Assembly (NCBI GenBank): GCA_016946835.1
Contig: JACVTC010000054.1
Span: forward strand, 1-47,500
DNA from: Neocallimastix lanati (nom. inval.)
Lineage: Eukaryota > Neocallimastigomycota > Neocallimastigomycetes > Neocallimastigales > Neocallimastigaceae
Reading direction: 5' to 3'
Length of the DNA stretch: 47,500 nucleotides
Shown in pieces: positions 1 through 9,794 of the stretch. The notes below the pieces were generated by a model. That model saw only the letters and a program-made list of their open reading frames with translations, ran no database searches and was not told the origin of the DNA. Each line of letters opens with the position of its first letter. Position 1 is the stretch's first letter. The position numbers were made by a program, and so were the translations under genes.

Positions 1-2381
1 CTGGTGAAATAGACGATAGTGAATTTAACTGAAGACCTGATGAAATGGATGATAATGAACTCATCCGAATTTCTGAAGAAAGTCTTGATGGGGAATTCAA
101 TTGAATATCAGAAGATGAGAGATTTATACTATTAATTTGACAATCCGTTAAATCTGAAGATTCTATAGAGCCAGTTTCAGAATTTGTATTATCATTAATT
201 TTTATTACAGGTAATACATTATTTTCATCAGATGGTGATACTTCTCTTGTTGCATTATTATTGTTATTATTTTCCAATGGAATGTTCCCTTGAAGTAGTA
301 GTTTCATTACTATCATCTTTATTTTTAATTACAGGAGAAAATCACTATATCATCATCAATACTACTAGTTGTGGATTTATTATCCTTACTTTTCTTACGA
401 CGCCAAAATAATATTAAACAAACAATAAACAGAATAACAGCAATAATAGATAAAATAATCCATAATATATTAGAATTTCCTCCACTATCTCTTGAAGTTG
501 AAGTTGAAGATGAAGATGAAGATGAAGTACAAAATGAATCATCACTATCAAAACTACCACACTGTTCATAATTTCTTGAAGTAGCTAATTCGGTTGCATG
601 AGTATTTTCATCAAGAACAAAATTTATACATGTATTTGGTTCATAACATGAAACTTGAGTATTTCTTACATCACAATTTTCAATAGTATTTCCAAATTTG
701 TAAAGCTTTACATTTAAATTAGGATTATTATCAACATCACTGTTTAAAAATTAGAAATTTAAATATATATATATATTAATTTATTATTGTCCTTTAATGT
801 ATTACTCTTAGTTTTTAAATTTTAGAATATTACTTACAAATTTTTTAACTTTGATAATTTATATATATCTTTAGGTAAACAAGTTAAACCAGTATAACCA
901 AGATATCTACAATTTATAATTAATTGATATTAATTATTAATTAATTTACCATGCCCGTCAATATTTGTATATATATAAATAACTTACAATATGTTTAATT
1001 CACTTAATTCACCTAAACCATCTGGAATAAATTTAATATTTTCATTTAATGATAGATCCCTAAAAATTTATTAATTAATTAATTAATTATTATCAATTGT
1101 GATAGTAATTGTGTAACAGTTCATATTCAATATAATAGTATTAGCAGTAGTAGATATTATATGAAGCAATAGTAGTAAGTTGTAGTAGTAACAGTTGTTT
1201 TGTTGTTATTGTATTATTAGAAATAGTATTGTAATGGTTATTAAGAATAAATTGAAAGTTGTTAAATAAAAGGAGAAAATATTTAATATAATGATATATA
1301 AAAAATAAATAATAAAAAAAAGTAAAAATAAAAATAAATTAATTAAATTAAATTGAAATTATTAATAATTATATAATTTTACAATAAAAAACAAATATAT
1401 ATTTATATATATTACTTACAAAAATTGCAAATTTGGCAATTTAAAATATTGTTTCAGGAAAACTATCTAGTGTATTATTGTATAAATTTCTAATAAAAAT
1501 AATAATTATATATCATTAATTAAAATTAAAAATATAGTTAAAATAAATATTTTTTTACAAATATATAATATTTATATTACAATTTATGAAGTGAAGTATA
1601 AGGAGAAGATAGACTAGGAAGTTCTTTTATATTAGAATGAGTTAATATTCTATATTTAAATATATATTTATTAATATTATTGATATTTAATAATTGAATT
1701 CAAAAATTTTATTTGATAATTACTAATATGTTTGGCATATAAATTTGAAATATTATCTCATTATATTTATAATTTACATAATTAATAAATTTACTTACAA
1801 TTCTTCTAAGTTTGAAAATTCAAAAAAATCTTGAAGGCAGAACATCATCTTTAAATATATTACCTTCAAAACCACTAATTTATTATTATAATAATAATAT
1901 TATTTTATATTAATTATATTGCTAATTATTTATAATAAAAATATATTTTAATTTCTTCTATAGTAAAATGAAAAAATATATATATATAATAATAATAAAA
2001 TTTAATAAAAAAAAAAATAAAAATATAAATGAATTACAGAATTTTAAGATTAGGTAAAAGTGGAAAAGAAGAAAAAATCAATTTTTCCATTAAGCCTATT
2101 TAAAGCAAGTGAACTTTTTTTAATTATAAAACATAAAAAAAGGAAAATAATAATAATAATAAAAAGTTAAATATATTAATTATTTTAAATATTTTAATTT
2201 TTTTAATTTTCTTTATTTAAAAAGTATTTTATATGTATATTTTATATACATTTCAGTCACGGAACCATTTTCACAAGCGATTTTATGAGAACCTGTACTA
2301 ACTTCACAACAATTTGGTAACATAGTACCTAAATTATATTCTGAAAAAAAAATCTGTAATTTTATTACAATCTGAGTTCAT
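1..2381 (-). pseudogene. Leucine-rich-repeat type-I membrane protein, frameshifted and cut by the window edge
   Basis: Exons read on the minus strand: 2381-2250, 2113-2038, 1874-1799, 1649-1581, 1489-1420, 1059-988, 906-838 and 739 to beyond base 1. The first exon encodes a cysteine cap (DC, then PNCC, then IACENGSVTEI). Each of the next six encodes one LRR with the pattern L..N.L..LP..L..L..L, for example YLGYTGLTCLPKDIYKLSKL. The last exon gives a second cysteine cap (ENCDVRNTQVSCYEPNTC), a Ser/Thr stalk, one membrane helix (NILWIILSIIAVILFIVCLI), a WRRKK stop-transfer and a Ser/Asn-rich cytoplasmic tail running off the window. This is the architecture of a cell-surface LRR receptor or adhesion protein. 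No signal peptide is visible upstream of the ATG at 2381, so either a 5' exon was missed or the start is lost. Six single-base insertions, all in A/T homopolymers, break the frame; they may be real decay or assembly error. The protein type is well supported, its partner is unknown. Confidence 0.72.
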
Positions 2382-3374
2382 TTTGATTTATTTTTCCTTT
2401 GATTATATACATAAATTATTTTATTTTTATTATTTTATTTTTTTATTTATTTATATGTTTTTTTTTTTTTTTTTTTTGAAGTTTTAAATAATAAAGATAA
2501 ATGTTATATATATATATTTTGATTAATAATTAATATTAAATTATTAATAAACTTTATTTATTGTTATATTTTCTATTTTTTCTTTTATCTTTTATCTTTT
2601 TTCTTTTATCTTTTTTTCTTTTTTCTTTTATTTTTTTTTTTTTTTTATTTTATTTTATTTTATTTTATTTTTCTTATTTCTTCAATATTTTCAATGTAAT
2701 TGAAATAGTAATACTTTTTTACTATTACTTTTACTTTATTTTATTTTATTTTTTTTATTTTTTTTTTTTTTTTTTTTTTTTGTTATTTTATTTTTTTTAT
2801 TTCTTTCAGATTTTTTTTTCAATATAATTGTAATAGCAATTTTTTTTTTTACTATTACTTTTTTTAATTTTTTTTTTTTTTATTTTATTCTTTTTTATTT
2901 TATCATTTATTTTTTTTTTTGTTAACTTTTATATTTTTTTTTAAGGAAAAAAAAAAAAAATTAAAAAAATAAAACAGACAGACATTAAATATTTTGTGTA
3001 ACAGAATTCAATCATCAATTAATAAAAAAGTTAATGAAATAGAAAAAAAAAAAAAAAAAAAAAAAGTTTAATAAAGCTTAATAAAAAAAAAAAATTTATC
3101 ATACATCTATGATAAATAGATTATAGATATTAAAGATAGAAATAAATTTAGAAGTATAAATGAATTTTTTTCCTTAATGGAGATATTAAGATCTTTTTTT
3201 TTTATTGTCAACTCTTTTTTTGAACTTTTTAACAAGATAATTAAATAATGAAGTAGTTGTTAAATTAAATAAGTAGCTTGCCTCCATTATTATTGATTTT
3301 ATACTTTTAAAAAAAAAAAAAAAAGTTTAAAAATATAATAATAATAATAATAATAATAATATTAACTACTTATA
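2382..3374. other. AT-rich spacer, homopolymer-rich
   Basis: No gene seen. The stretch holds long T runs (2458-2477, 2629-2646, 2757-2780), pyrimidine-rich TCTTTTATCTTTTT motifs at 2575-2640, A runs at 2947-2960 and 3046-3065, and an (AAT)n tract at 3335-3361. A short reading frame starting at 3287 on the minus strand stops after about 34 codons and is not supported as a gene. Confidence 0.6.
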
Positions 3375-3389
3375 TTTATTCATATTATC
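3375..3389. repeat. SINE target-site duplication, left copy
   Basis: TTTATTCATATTATC lies directly before the tRNA head and recurs at 3838-3852 directly after the poly-T tail. The first three T of the right copy cannot be told from the tail, so at least 12 bp are unambiguous. Confidence 0.92.
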
Positions 3390-3840
3390 GCCATGTTGGT
3401 CCAGTCGGTTAGGACGATACAGGTCACTGTAGAGGGCGGGGTTCGAATCCTCGGCATGGCACCAAATAATCGGATGAGGTTTCTATCCTGGGATATCATG
3501 AGACCACACGTGATGTCCATAAGGCTTTCCCTCAAATGATTATTTCACCCATCCCTGATACTACGCTTTGAATTGAAGCATAGACCTTGATGATTGTAAA
3601 ATTTCCAATCGCCAATGACTACACCCACTAGGGAGGAGTTAATGGTTCCGTTCTGATGCTCGTGGTCATTAGAGATATATGTAGGAACGTTAGGAATGCA
3701 TCTCCGGGCAGTGTGTAACGACGATTGAGAGCGGCGAAGCTGATACAGTATGCCAATAACTCATCACCTTACAGTTAATTAATAACTGTATGGCCATATG
3801 GGAGATGGGTACCCATATGTGCAAGTCTATGTTTTTTTTT
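3390..3840 (+). mobile_element. tRNA-derived SINE, full length, poly-T tail
   Basis: A 450-bp block of ordinary GC content in an almost GC-free spacer. It opens with a tRNA-like head (3390-3464). The acceptor strands GCCATGT and GCATGGC pair over 7 bp, the D stem is GTCC/GGAC, and the T arm (CGGGG, TTCGAAT, CCTCG) is intact and followed by A and CCA. An A-box (TGGTCCAGTCGG) and B-box (GGTTCGAATCC) form an internal Pol III promoter. The anticodon arm is irregular (6-nt loop, mismatched base), so this is not a working tRNA gene. An unrelated body follows, containing a hairpin (3491-3498 with 3511-3518) and two strong 3' hairpins (3770-3777/3783-3790 and 3795-3802/3812-3819), then nine T. Identical 15-bp direct repeats flank the whole unit. 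Retroposition by a partner LINE is the established mechanism for such elements; the partner is not in this window. Confidence 0.9.
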
Positions 3841-3852
3841 ATTCATATTATC
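3838..3852. repeat. SINE target-site duplication, right copy
   Basis: Exact match to 3375-3389. The perfect match suggests a recent insertion. Confidence 0.9.
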
Positions 3853-4015
3853 TTATGTATTTATATAGTATATAACATAATATATTAAAGTATATAATTT
3901 TTATGGGTTTATGCAATTTAGTTATATTAATTTGTATAAATTTATGTTATTGATCCTTTTGAAAGTTTCGTGTAACTTATATGCATTCACGTGATATGTA
4001 TTATGATATGTGCAC

Positions 4016-4395
4016 TGATATGCGGGACTTTTATGTGCAATAATTTATAAACAGTGGGTTTTAAATAAAGTTTAGTAAATTTTATTAATAAAATTATAAT
4101 ATTCGTACAATTAAAATAATAATTCTAATTCCTAAAAATTTTACAAGAGAGTCCTCTATTTCTAATATAAATAATCTAATCTATTTATAAGAAATAGGTA
4201 TTATATTAATTATATATTCTAATATATAGAAATATATAAATTTTATATGAAATAAAGTATTATAATTATTATAATTATAATAATACATATTGAAATAAAA
4301 AAATTAAAATAATTATTATCAAAAAGATAAATTTAATATTTAATAATTAATATTAAATATACAAATATGTTACTACACATATTTGTTTTATATCA
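4016..4395 (-). repeat. LTR, 3' copy of the gag-only element
   Basis: It runs from TGATATGCGGGACTTTTATG to TTTGTTTTATATCA, with TGATAT/ATATCA terminal inverted repeats. It is closest to the solo LTR at 41496-41877. The internal flank read on the minus strand (TAGCAAGGGCATTTC) is only a weak polypurine tract. Confidence 0.85.
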
Positions 4396-4484
4396 GAAAT
4401 GCCCTTGCTAAAAATTAAACTATATATATTTTTTTATAAAAGAAAATATAAGGTTTAATTAATATAAATAATAATTTTAAAATT

Positions 4485-5065
4485 TTATTTTCTTTTATAT
4501 TTATAATTCCTAATTATTTGTTTGGTATCAACGCGATTGTTGCTATAATTAATAACCTCGTTTAACGCGATTTCAGGTTTGGGCATCATTAATTTATTAA
4601 TATTTATTTTATTTTTACTATTATTTTGAATAAAAATATGGGTAATTTTAATTTTCTTTTTAATTTTCTCAATTTTTATTTCCTTATCACTATCTACATT
4701 TATAATATTACTAAAATCAACCGGAGAATTATTATTATTAATTTTTCTTTCTTTTATATTAATATAATTATTAACTTAACTATTTTTTTATTTTCTCTCC
4801 AATACTTCTTTTTGATAAGGGCAACACATTCATCTAAGGTAGGAACTCTATTAAGTCTAACCTGTTCTTCTCTTAGTGACGTGATGATATCATCTTCAGC
4901 AGCGGTAATAATATAACTAAACTTATTTTCATTAGTAGTGATACCTTCCCTATTAAACCAATTATTAATTTTAAATTTCCAGATTTCTGCGTTTTTACAA
5001 GATCCACCAATTCTTGGAAGAGTCCCAGTATCTACCCGATTGCCAGTAAAATTATTATTCCTCAT
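4485..5065 (-). pseudogene. Retrotransposon Gag-like protein, one frameshift
   Basis: The ATG at 5065 opens MRNNNFTGNRVDTGTLP, then a Trp-rich capsid-like segment (IWKFKINNWFNREGITTNE), then FSYIITAAEDDIITSLREEQ and CVALIKKKYW. This resembles the N-terminal half of Ty1/copia or Ty3 Gag: target capture around W...I..WF, then a helix ending in a polymerisation segment. The frame closes in an AT-rich stretch near 4754. A second frame continues through SPVDFSNIINVDSDKE to MPKPEIALNEVINYSNN and a stop at 4485, so a frameshift probably splits one ORF. No CCHC zinc knuckle is seen. Base composition is less extreme than the flanks, as expected for former coding DNA. The family call rests on pattern only. 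Confidence 0.55.
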
Positions 5066-5112
5066 TATTAGCAATTAATTAAAGAAAAAAATAATAGTAC
5101 TTATTTATTAAA

Positions 5113-5143
<31 letters not shown>

Positions 5144-5472
5144 ATTTATTTATACAATATAATGTTTTTTATAATAATTATTATTATTATTTAATATAAT
5201 TATAAGATATTCCAAATTTTTATTTATTTTAAGACAATTTATTTAAAGTATACTTAAATGAATGAAATAATATATATTTTATAACTTTCTCTTCATCTAA
5301 TATAAAATAACTATAAACAATCAAAAAAAATTTATTATATCCTAAATTATTTCCTAAATAATATATTAATCCTAATTGAAGAGAATATATATAAATATGT
5401 ACGTATTAATAATTAATTAACAAAATTACTAAACACCAATACTTATAAATTATTTTTTTTTACATAGCACAT

Positions 5473-5489
5473 CCCCGATATCTACACCA
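5473..5489 (-). promoter_or_regulatory. Candidate retrotransposon primer-binding site
   Basis: Read on the minus strand, TGGTGTAGATATCGGGG begins 5 bases after the LTR end. A site starting TGG just inside the 5' LTR is what pairing to a tRNA 3' CCA end requires. The implied tRNA end (CCCCGATATCTACACCA) does not look like initiator Met. The tRNA is not identified. Confidence 0.5.
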
Positions 5490-5494
5490 ATTTT

Positions 5495-5878
5495 TGATAT
5501 GCGGGACTTTTATGTGCAATAATTTATAAGCGGTGGGTTTTAAATAATGGTAGTTTAGTAAATTTTATTAATAAAATTATAATATTCGTACAATTAAAAT
5601 AATAATTCTAATTCCTAAAAATTTACAAGAGAGTTCTCTATTTCTAATATAAATAATCTAATCTATTTATAAGAGATAGGTAATATATTAATTATATATT
5701 CTAATATATAGAAATATATAAATTTTATATGAAATAAAGTATTATAATTATTATAATTATAATAATACATATTGAAATAAAATAAAATAAAATAATTACT
5801 ATCAAAAAGATAAATTTAATATTTAATAATTAATATTAAATATACAAATATGTTACTACACATATTTATTTTATATCA
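5495..5878 (-). repeat. LTR, 5' copy of the gag-only element
   Basis: Partner of 4016-4395. It has the same termini, a small insertion near 5550 (AATGGTAG for AAAG) and a few substitutions. On the minus strand the interior and primer-binding site follow directly. Confidence 0.85.
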
Positions 5879-7559
5879 GCACTTTTAATTTATAAGCAGT
5901 GGGTTTTTTTTTTAAATTAATGGTTGTTTAGTAAAATTTATTAATAAAATTATAATATTCGTACAATTAAAATAATAATTCTAATTCCTAAAATTTTACA
6001 AGAGAGTCCTCCATCTCTAATATAAATAATTTAATCTACTTATAAGAAATAGATAATATATTAATTATATATTCTATTATATAGAACTATATAAATTTTA
6101 TAGGAATTAAAGTATTATAATTACAAATTTAATATTTAAAAATTATAATTATTATTAAATATACAAATATGATACTACACATATTTGTTTTATATCAATT
6201 ATATAACCAGCATCATTGTATAGATTATCCACTTCTCTCCATGTTAGTTATATTATATATTATTATTTTGAATAAATAAGTAAAATTTATCAAATTAAGA
6301 GTCTCATTTGATTCTTATTCTAATATTTCAAAAGTAATTTTAATAAAAACCGATATGTTTCAAAAAACTACATTTTAACTAAAGACGTAATGGAAGTTTC
6401 TTATTTTAAACGTTGCCGAAATTTTATAGTATGAAGAAATTTTTTGAAGCTGATATTGTTGATCATTTAAATAATGAATTCTTTATTTATGTTCTAAATG
6501 GTAATGATACAAATTCAACAAGGCCATTACAGACATAATTAACATCTTAAACCTCCCAATCTCAATTTAAAAACTTGCTCTGTCAAAACTACAATGCTGA
6601 ATAAGTAATTGCAAACAATAATGAACCAGCTATTGTAAACAATAATGTTTTAAATCCATTATTAATACGGTAACAACAATGCTGATATGGAGTACTGACT
6701 TAAAATGACTCAGAAGTTTAAAGCCAAAAAATAAAGATATGGAATTTACAAATAAATTAAGCTAGAAAAAGTTTTACTTTCTAAAAATTATCAAAAAAAT
6801 CTTATTAGTGGTATAGAACTTGCAAAATCAGAATTTATATCATTAACTGACTCTTCTAATGGAGAAGAAGAAAAATTAAAATACCTTCCTATCACAATGA
6901 TGGACGAATTTTCAAGAAAAGTCTGGATATTTACAAAAACTGAAAATTCAGCCTTTGTAAATTAATAATATACTTAGAAATTAATAATATACTTAAAAAT
7001 TCAGCAAAATCATTTATGTATTGGGCTAATTTATCAGAAAACTTTTGGAATTTTACTATAAAACACCGATTGATGTATATATAATATGATTCCACATTCA
7101 GGAAAATAATAATTTAATTCATGATGTAATATTTTATAATAAAAAAGTAAATATAAAATATCTAATAACTTTCATATGTATATTAACAAAGAGACCAAAA
7201 TTCCCATAAATCAAAATTTAAATTAAAATCAAGAAATGGTATTTTTCCTGGTTTTAATAAAAATAAATATTCATATATTACTATAGATATAGAAAAAAAA
7301 ATAAACTATATTAATGACATTGAATTTATCGAAGAACCAGGAAACTTTGCATATACAAGCAATAGTTTTCAAGACCTATATTTCTCTTTATTGAAAATGG
7401 ACATTGATGAGTAAACAGAAGCTAAGTTTTAAATGATAATAGTATTAATAAAGAAAACAATTTAAGCGAGGACAATATTTTAAATGAAAATAATAATTTA
7501 ATTGAAATTTTATAATGAAGAAAACAATAATATAAAAATAACAATTTATATGAAAATAA

Positions 7560-7770
7560 TAATACAAATGAAATTTTAATTGAAAATAATAATTTTATTG
7601 AAAATAAATAATATAAATGAAGATAACAATAATATAAAAATAACAATTTATATGAAAATAATAATACAAATGAAATTTTAATTGAAAATAATAATTTTAT
7701 TGAAAATAATAATTTTATTGAAAATAATAATTTTATTGAAAATAATAATTTTATTGAAAATAAATAATAT
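7560..7770 (+). repeat. 18-bp minisatellite in the copia linker
   Basis: Tandem units of GAAAATAATAATTTTATT (four perfect copies at about 7684-7755, preceded by diverged, longer-period versions from 7480). The units encode ENNNFI in the ancestral frame. The period is a multiple of three, so the array expanded without shifting frame. Confidence 0.8.
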
Positions 7771-8371
7771 AAATGAAGAAAACAATAATTTATCAGAAGA
7801 CTACATTTCAGTTGTAAATAATGAAATTGAAAAAGATAATTTTAATGAAGAAATTAATTCAAATGAAATTAACATTTTAATCAAAAATTGTTATAAAATT
7901 ATCAATAACAAAATTTATAATTTGAATAAAAATACAATTTTAAAAGAAAAAATTAAAACAATAATAATTTTTAGAAAAATATCTAACATAATATTCTTGT
8001 CAATAATATAAATTCTACCAATAATAACCCTAACAATCTAAAATTGAAAAACGAATATGAAGCATGTTTAAGAGATAAAAGAAAAAAAAAATCCCAATGA
8101 ATTCTGGGGCTGTAAATACTCTTCCTGCTAAAAATAAAGACAAAGAAAAAAATGTTGAAAATTTAGATTTTGAAAAAAAAGTATTGATAATAAAAATTTT
8201 TCAAAAATTAAAATTATTGGTCAAAACAAATTTTTTAATTTAAATAATACTTTTCTTAATTAAAATATGATAAATAAATTTTTACATACACCTTTATCTG
8301 AACAAAATAAAACACATAATCAAAAATAAAAATACTAATCATATACATAAAATACTAGTTTTGATAAAACT

Positions 8372-8653
8372 ATGGATCAAAAATTTTTCAAAAAAAAAAA
8401 AAAAAAAAAAGACAAAAATTTTAATAATGAAAATTTTTTATCCAAAATGATTAATAAAAATTCAAATTCAAATTTTCAAAATTCCTGCACCTCCTCAAAT
8501 AAAATTATCAATAATTCATTTACTTTTTCTAATATGGGAAAAGATAATTCTTATAATAATTATACTTTAAGTGACATTTCAAATGATACTATAATTTCTA
8601 ATGACTCTTGTGATATTTCTTCAAATGACAATCATAATTTCTATTACTCATAA
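8372..8653 (+). pseudogene. Open remnant of the copia low-complexity linker
   Basis: An open stretch of 93 codons rich in Lys, Asn and Ser (MDQKFFKKKK, then SNSNFQNSCTSSNK). It lies between the integrase-side and RT-side fragments of the decayed copia element and has no domain of its own. It is most likely a still-open part of the variable linker, not an independent gene. Confidence 0.4.
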
Positions 8654-9709
8654 TTCATCTTAAACTAATAATAATATTAACCAAGAATTCCAATTTCGTC
8701 AATTCAATCAATGCGACTAATCGGCAAAATCTTGAAAATTTATTACTAAAATAACCAATCTCTTACTACTTCAACTCAAAATATTATTAAATATAATGAA
8801 AATTAAATCATGGAAGATATAATGATTAATATATCCCATTCTTCCAGAATATGATCATTACCTCCAAATTCTCCAGACTCCAAAACAATTTTTCCTTTTA
8901 CCCTTAGAATGTAAGAAGAAAAGTTAGATCCCGATGATACCTATATGATCACTATCTACTTATTCTAATTCTCTTAATAGCTATGTGAAGCTATTTGTTT
9001 CAACAATAAAAATTACTGGATTAATGCTATTAATGATGAATTAAATAATTTATATTCAACCAAGATTATGACTTTTATTTCAGTGGTTTCTATAGGTAAA
9101 AAATAATTATTTCTACTAAATGTGTTTTTTTTTATAGTAGTAATTTTATGTATAAATATAAAAGCCCGTCTTGTTGCCAGAGGTTTCCCTCAAAAATGGG
9201 ATATTAATTATGATCTCACTTTATTTAAATATTGATAGTCATAAACTCATTTTTGTATTATCTGGTGTTTTTCACTAGAACATCTTCCAACTTGATATTA
9301 AGGCTGCTTATCTTAACGCTTTTCTCAATAAAGATGCTTATATTACAATTACTAAAAGCCATATATACTTTTTGGGAAGGGATACTGGAAACTTAACAAA
9401 GTCTTATATGATCTTAAGCAATCAGGTAGATAATGGTATAAAAAACAATAAAAAAATTTTAATTGATAATAATTTTGAACAAATAAAATATTATAAAAAA
9501 ATAATAAATTTAAAGTATGTAGGCATGGAAAACATGATGCTAGCTAACATATTAACAAAAATTTCAAATGATACAAAAATATTAAAATTTTAAAATTACA
9601 TTTTTATATAAAAATCTCATTTTAGAGGGAATAATGACTACTTAATAGTTATAGTATATATTTATACATATTATCATATATTTTATTAAATAAATAAACA
9701 ACACATATC

Positions 9710-9792
<83 letters not shown>
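9710..9792. repeat. (AAT)n microsatellite
   Basis: About 27 uninterrupted AAT units just downstream of the copia relic. Confidence 0.95.

Positions 9793-9794
<2 letters not shown>

Larger units (their letters stand above)
4016..5878 (-). mobile_element. Gag-only, TR-GAG-like LTR retrotransposon
   Basis: Two near-identical LTRs (4016-4395 and 5495-5878) of about 380 bp in the same orientation, each starting TGATAT and ending ATATCA, enclose about 1.1 kb. The interior holds only a Gag-like frame on the minus strand (5065-4485) and, next to the higher-coordinate LTR, a candidate primer-binding site (5489-5473). The element is therefore read right to left. No protease, integrase, reverse transcriptase or RNase H is visible, so it would depend on an autonomous relative. 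The 4-bp duplication GCAC (4012-4015 and 5879-5882) marks the insertion. By eye the two LTRs differ at about ten places, so the insertion is not brand new. Confidence 0.8.
4004..6197. mobile_element. Older solo LTR, split by a nested retrotransposon
   Basis: An LTR of the same family as the nested copies. Its first 12 bases are 4004-4015 (TGATATGTGCAC) and it resumes at 5883, ending ...TTTTATATCA at 6197. It is flanked by the 4-bp duplication ATTA (4000-4003 and 6198-6201), so it inserted as a unit and then lost its interior by LTR-LTR recombination. The gag-bearing element 4016-5878 later landed 12 bases inside it. This copy is more diverged from the consensus than the others, with a short deletion near its start, in keeping with greater age. 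Confidence 0.8.
6360..9640 (+). mobile_element. Decayed Ty1/copia retrotransposon polyprotein
   Basis: Scattered fragments occur in the order of a copia polyprotein, all on the plus strand and broken by many stops and shifts. They are a piece of integrase core (6880-6960, YLPITMMDEFSRKVWIF), the post-integrase segment (7206-7413, NGIFPGFNKNKY then INYINDIEFIEEP), an Asn-rich linker with an 18-bp minisatellite, reverse transcriptase pieces (9160-9220, KARLVARGFPQKW; 9285-9440, FQLDIKAAYLNAFLNKD then YWKLNKVLYDLKQSG) and the C-terminal end of RNase H (9490-9592, INLKYVGMENMMLANILTK). Integrase-RT-RNase H order identifies Ty1/copia rather than Ty3. The RT YVDD region and most of RNase H are missing, so it is deleted as well as mutated. 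Purine-rich AGAGGGAA at 9624-9631 follows the end of pol and may be the polypurine tract. No LTRs could be assigned. Confidence 0.82.

Noticed and set aside
371-571. Plus-strand ORF with an acidic EVEVEDEDEDE tail
   Set aside because: It is antisense to the Ser-rich stalk and membrane helix of the LRR gene.
2561-2827. Phe/Leu-rich 88-codon ORF
   Set aside because: It is a translation of T-rich homopolymer sequence with no codon diversity.
3176-3287. Small membrane protein ORF starting MEASYLFNL on the minus strand
   Set aside because: Careful counting of the A10 run gives a stop after about 34 codons; there is no support beyond one GC-richer start.
3390-3464. A functional tRNA gene
   Set aside because: Acceptor, D and T arms are good, but the anticodon arm is mismatched with a 6-base loop, CCA is present in the DNA, and a SINE body with flanking duplications follows directly.
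4521-4545. TTGGTATCAACGCGATTG as a second copia-type primer-binding site
   Set aside because: TGGTATCA resembles the initiator-Met site, but no LTR ends beside it and on the minus strand it is coding sequence of the Gag-like frame (NNRVDTKQ).
4626-4916. Plus-strand 96-codon ORF
   Set aside because: Antisense shadow of the Gag-like frame; hydrophobic low-complexity composition.
6198-6360. Primer-binding site for the copia relic directly after the LTR ending at 6197
   Set aside because: The LTR is bounded by its own ATTA duplication, so it is a solo LTR, and no TGG-type site follows it.
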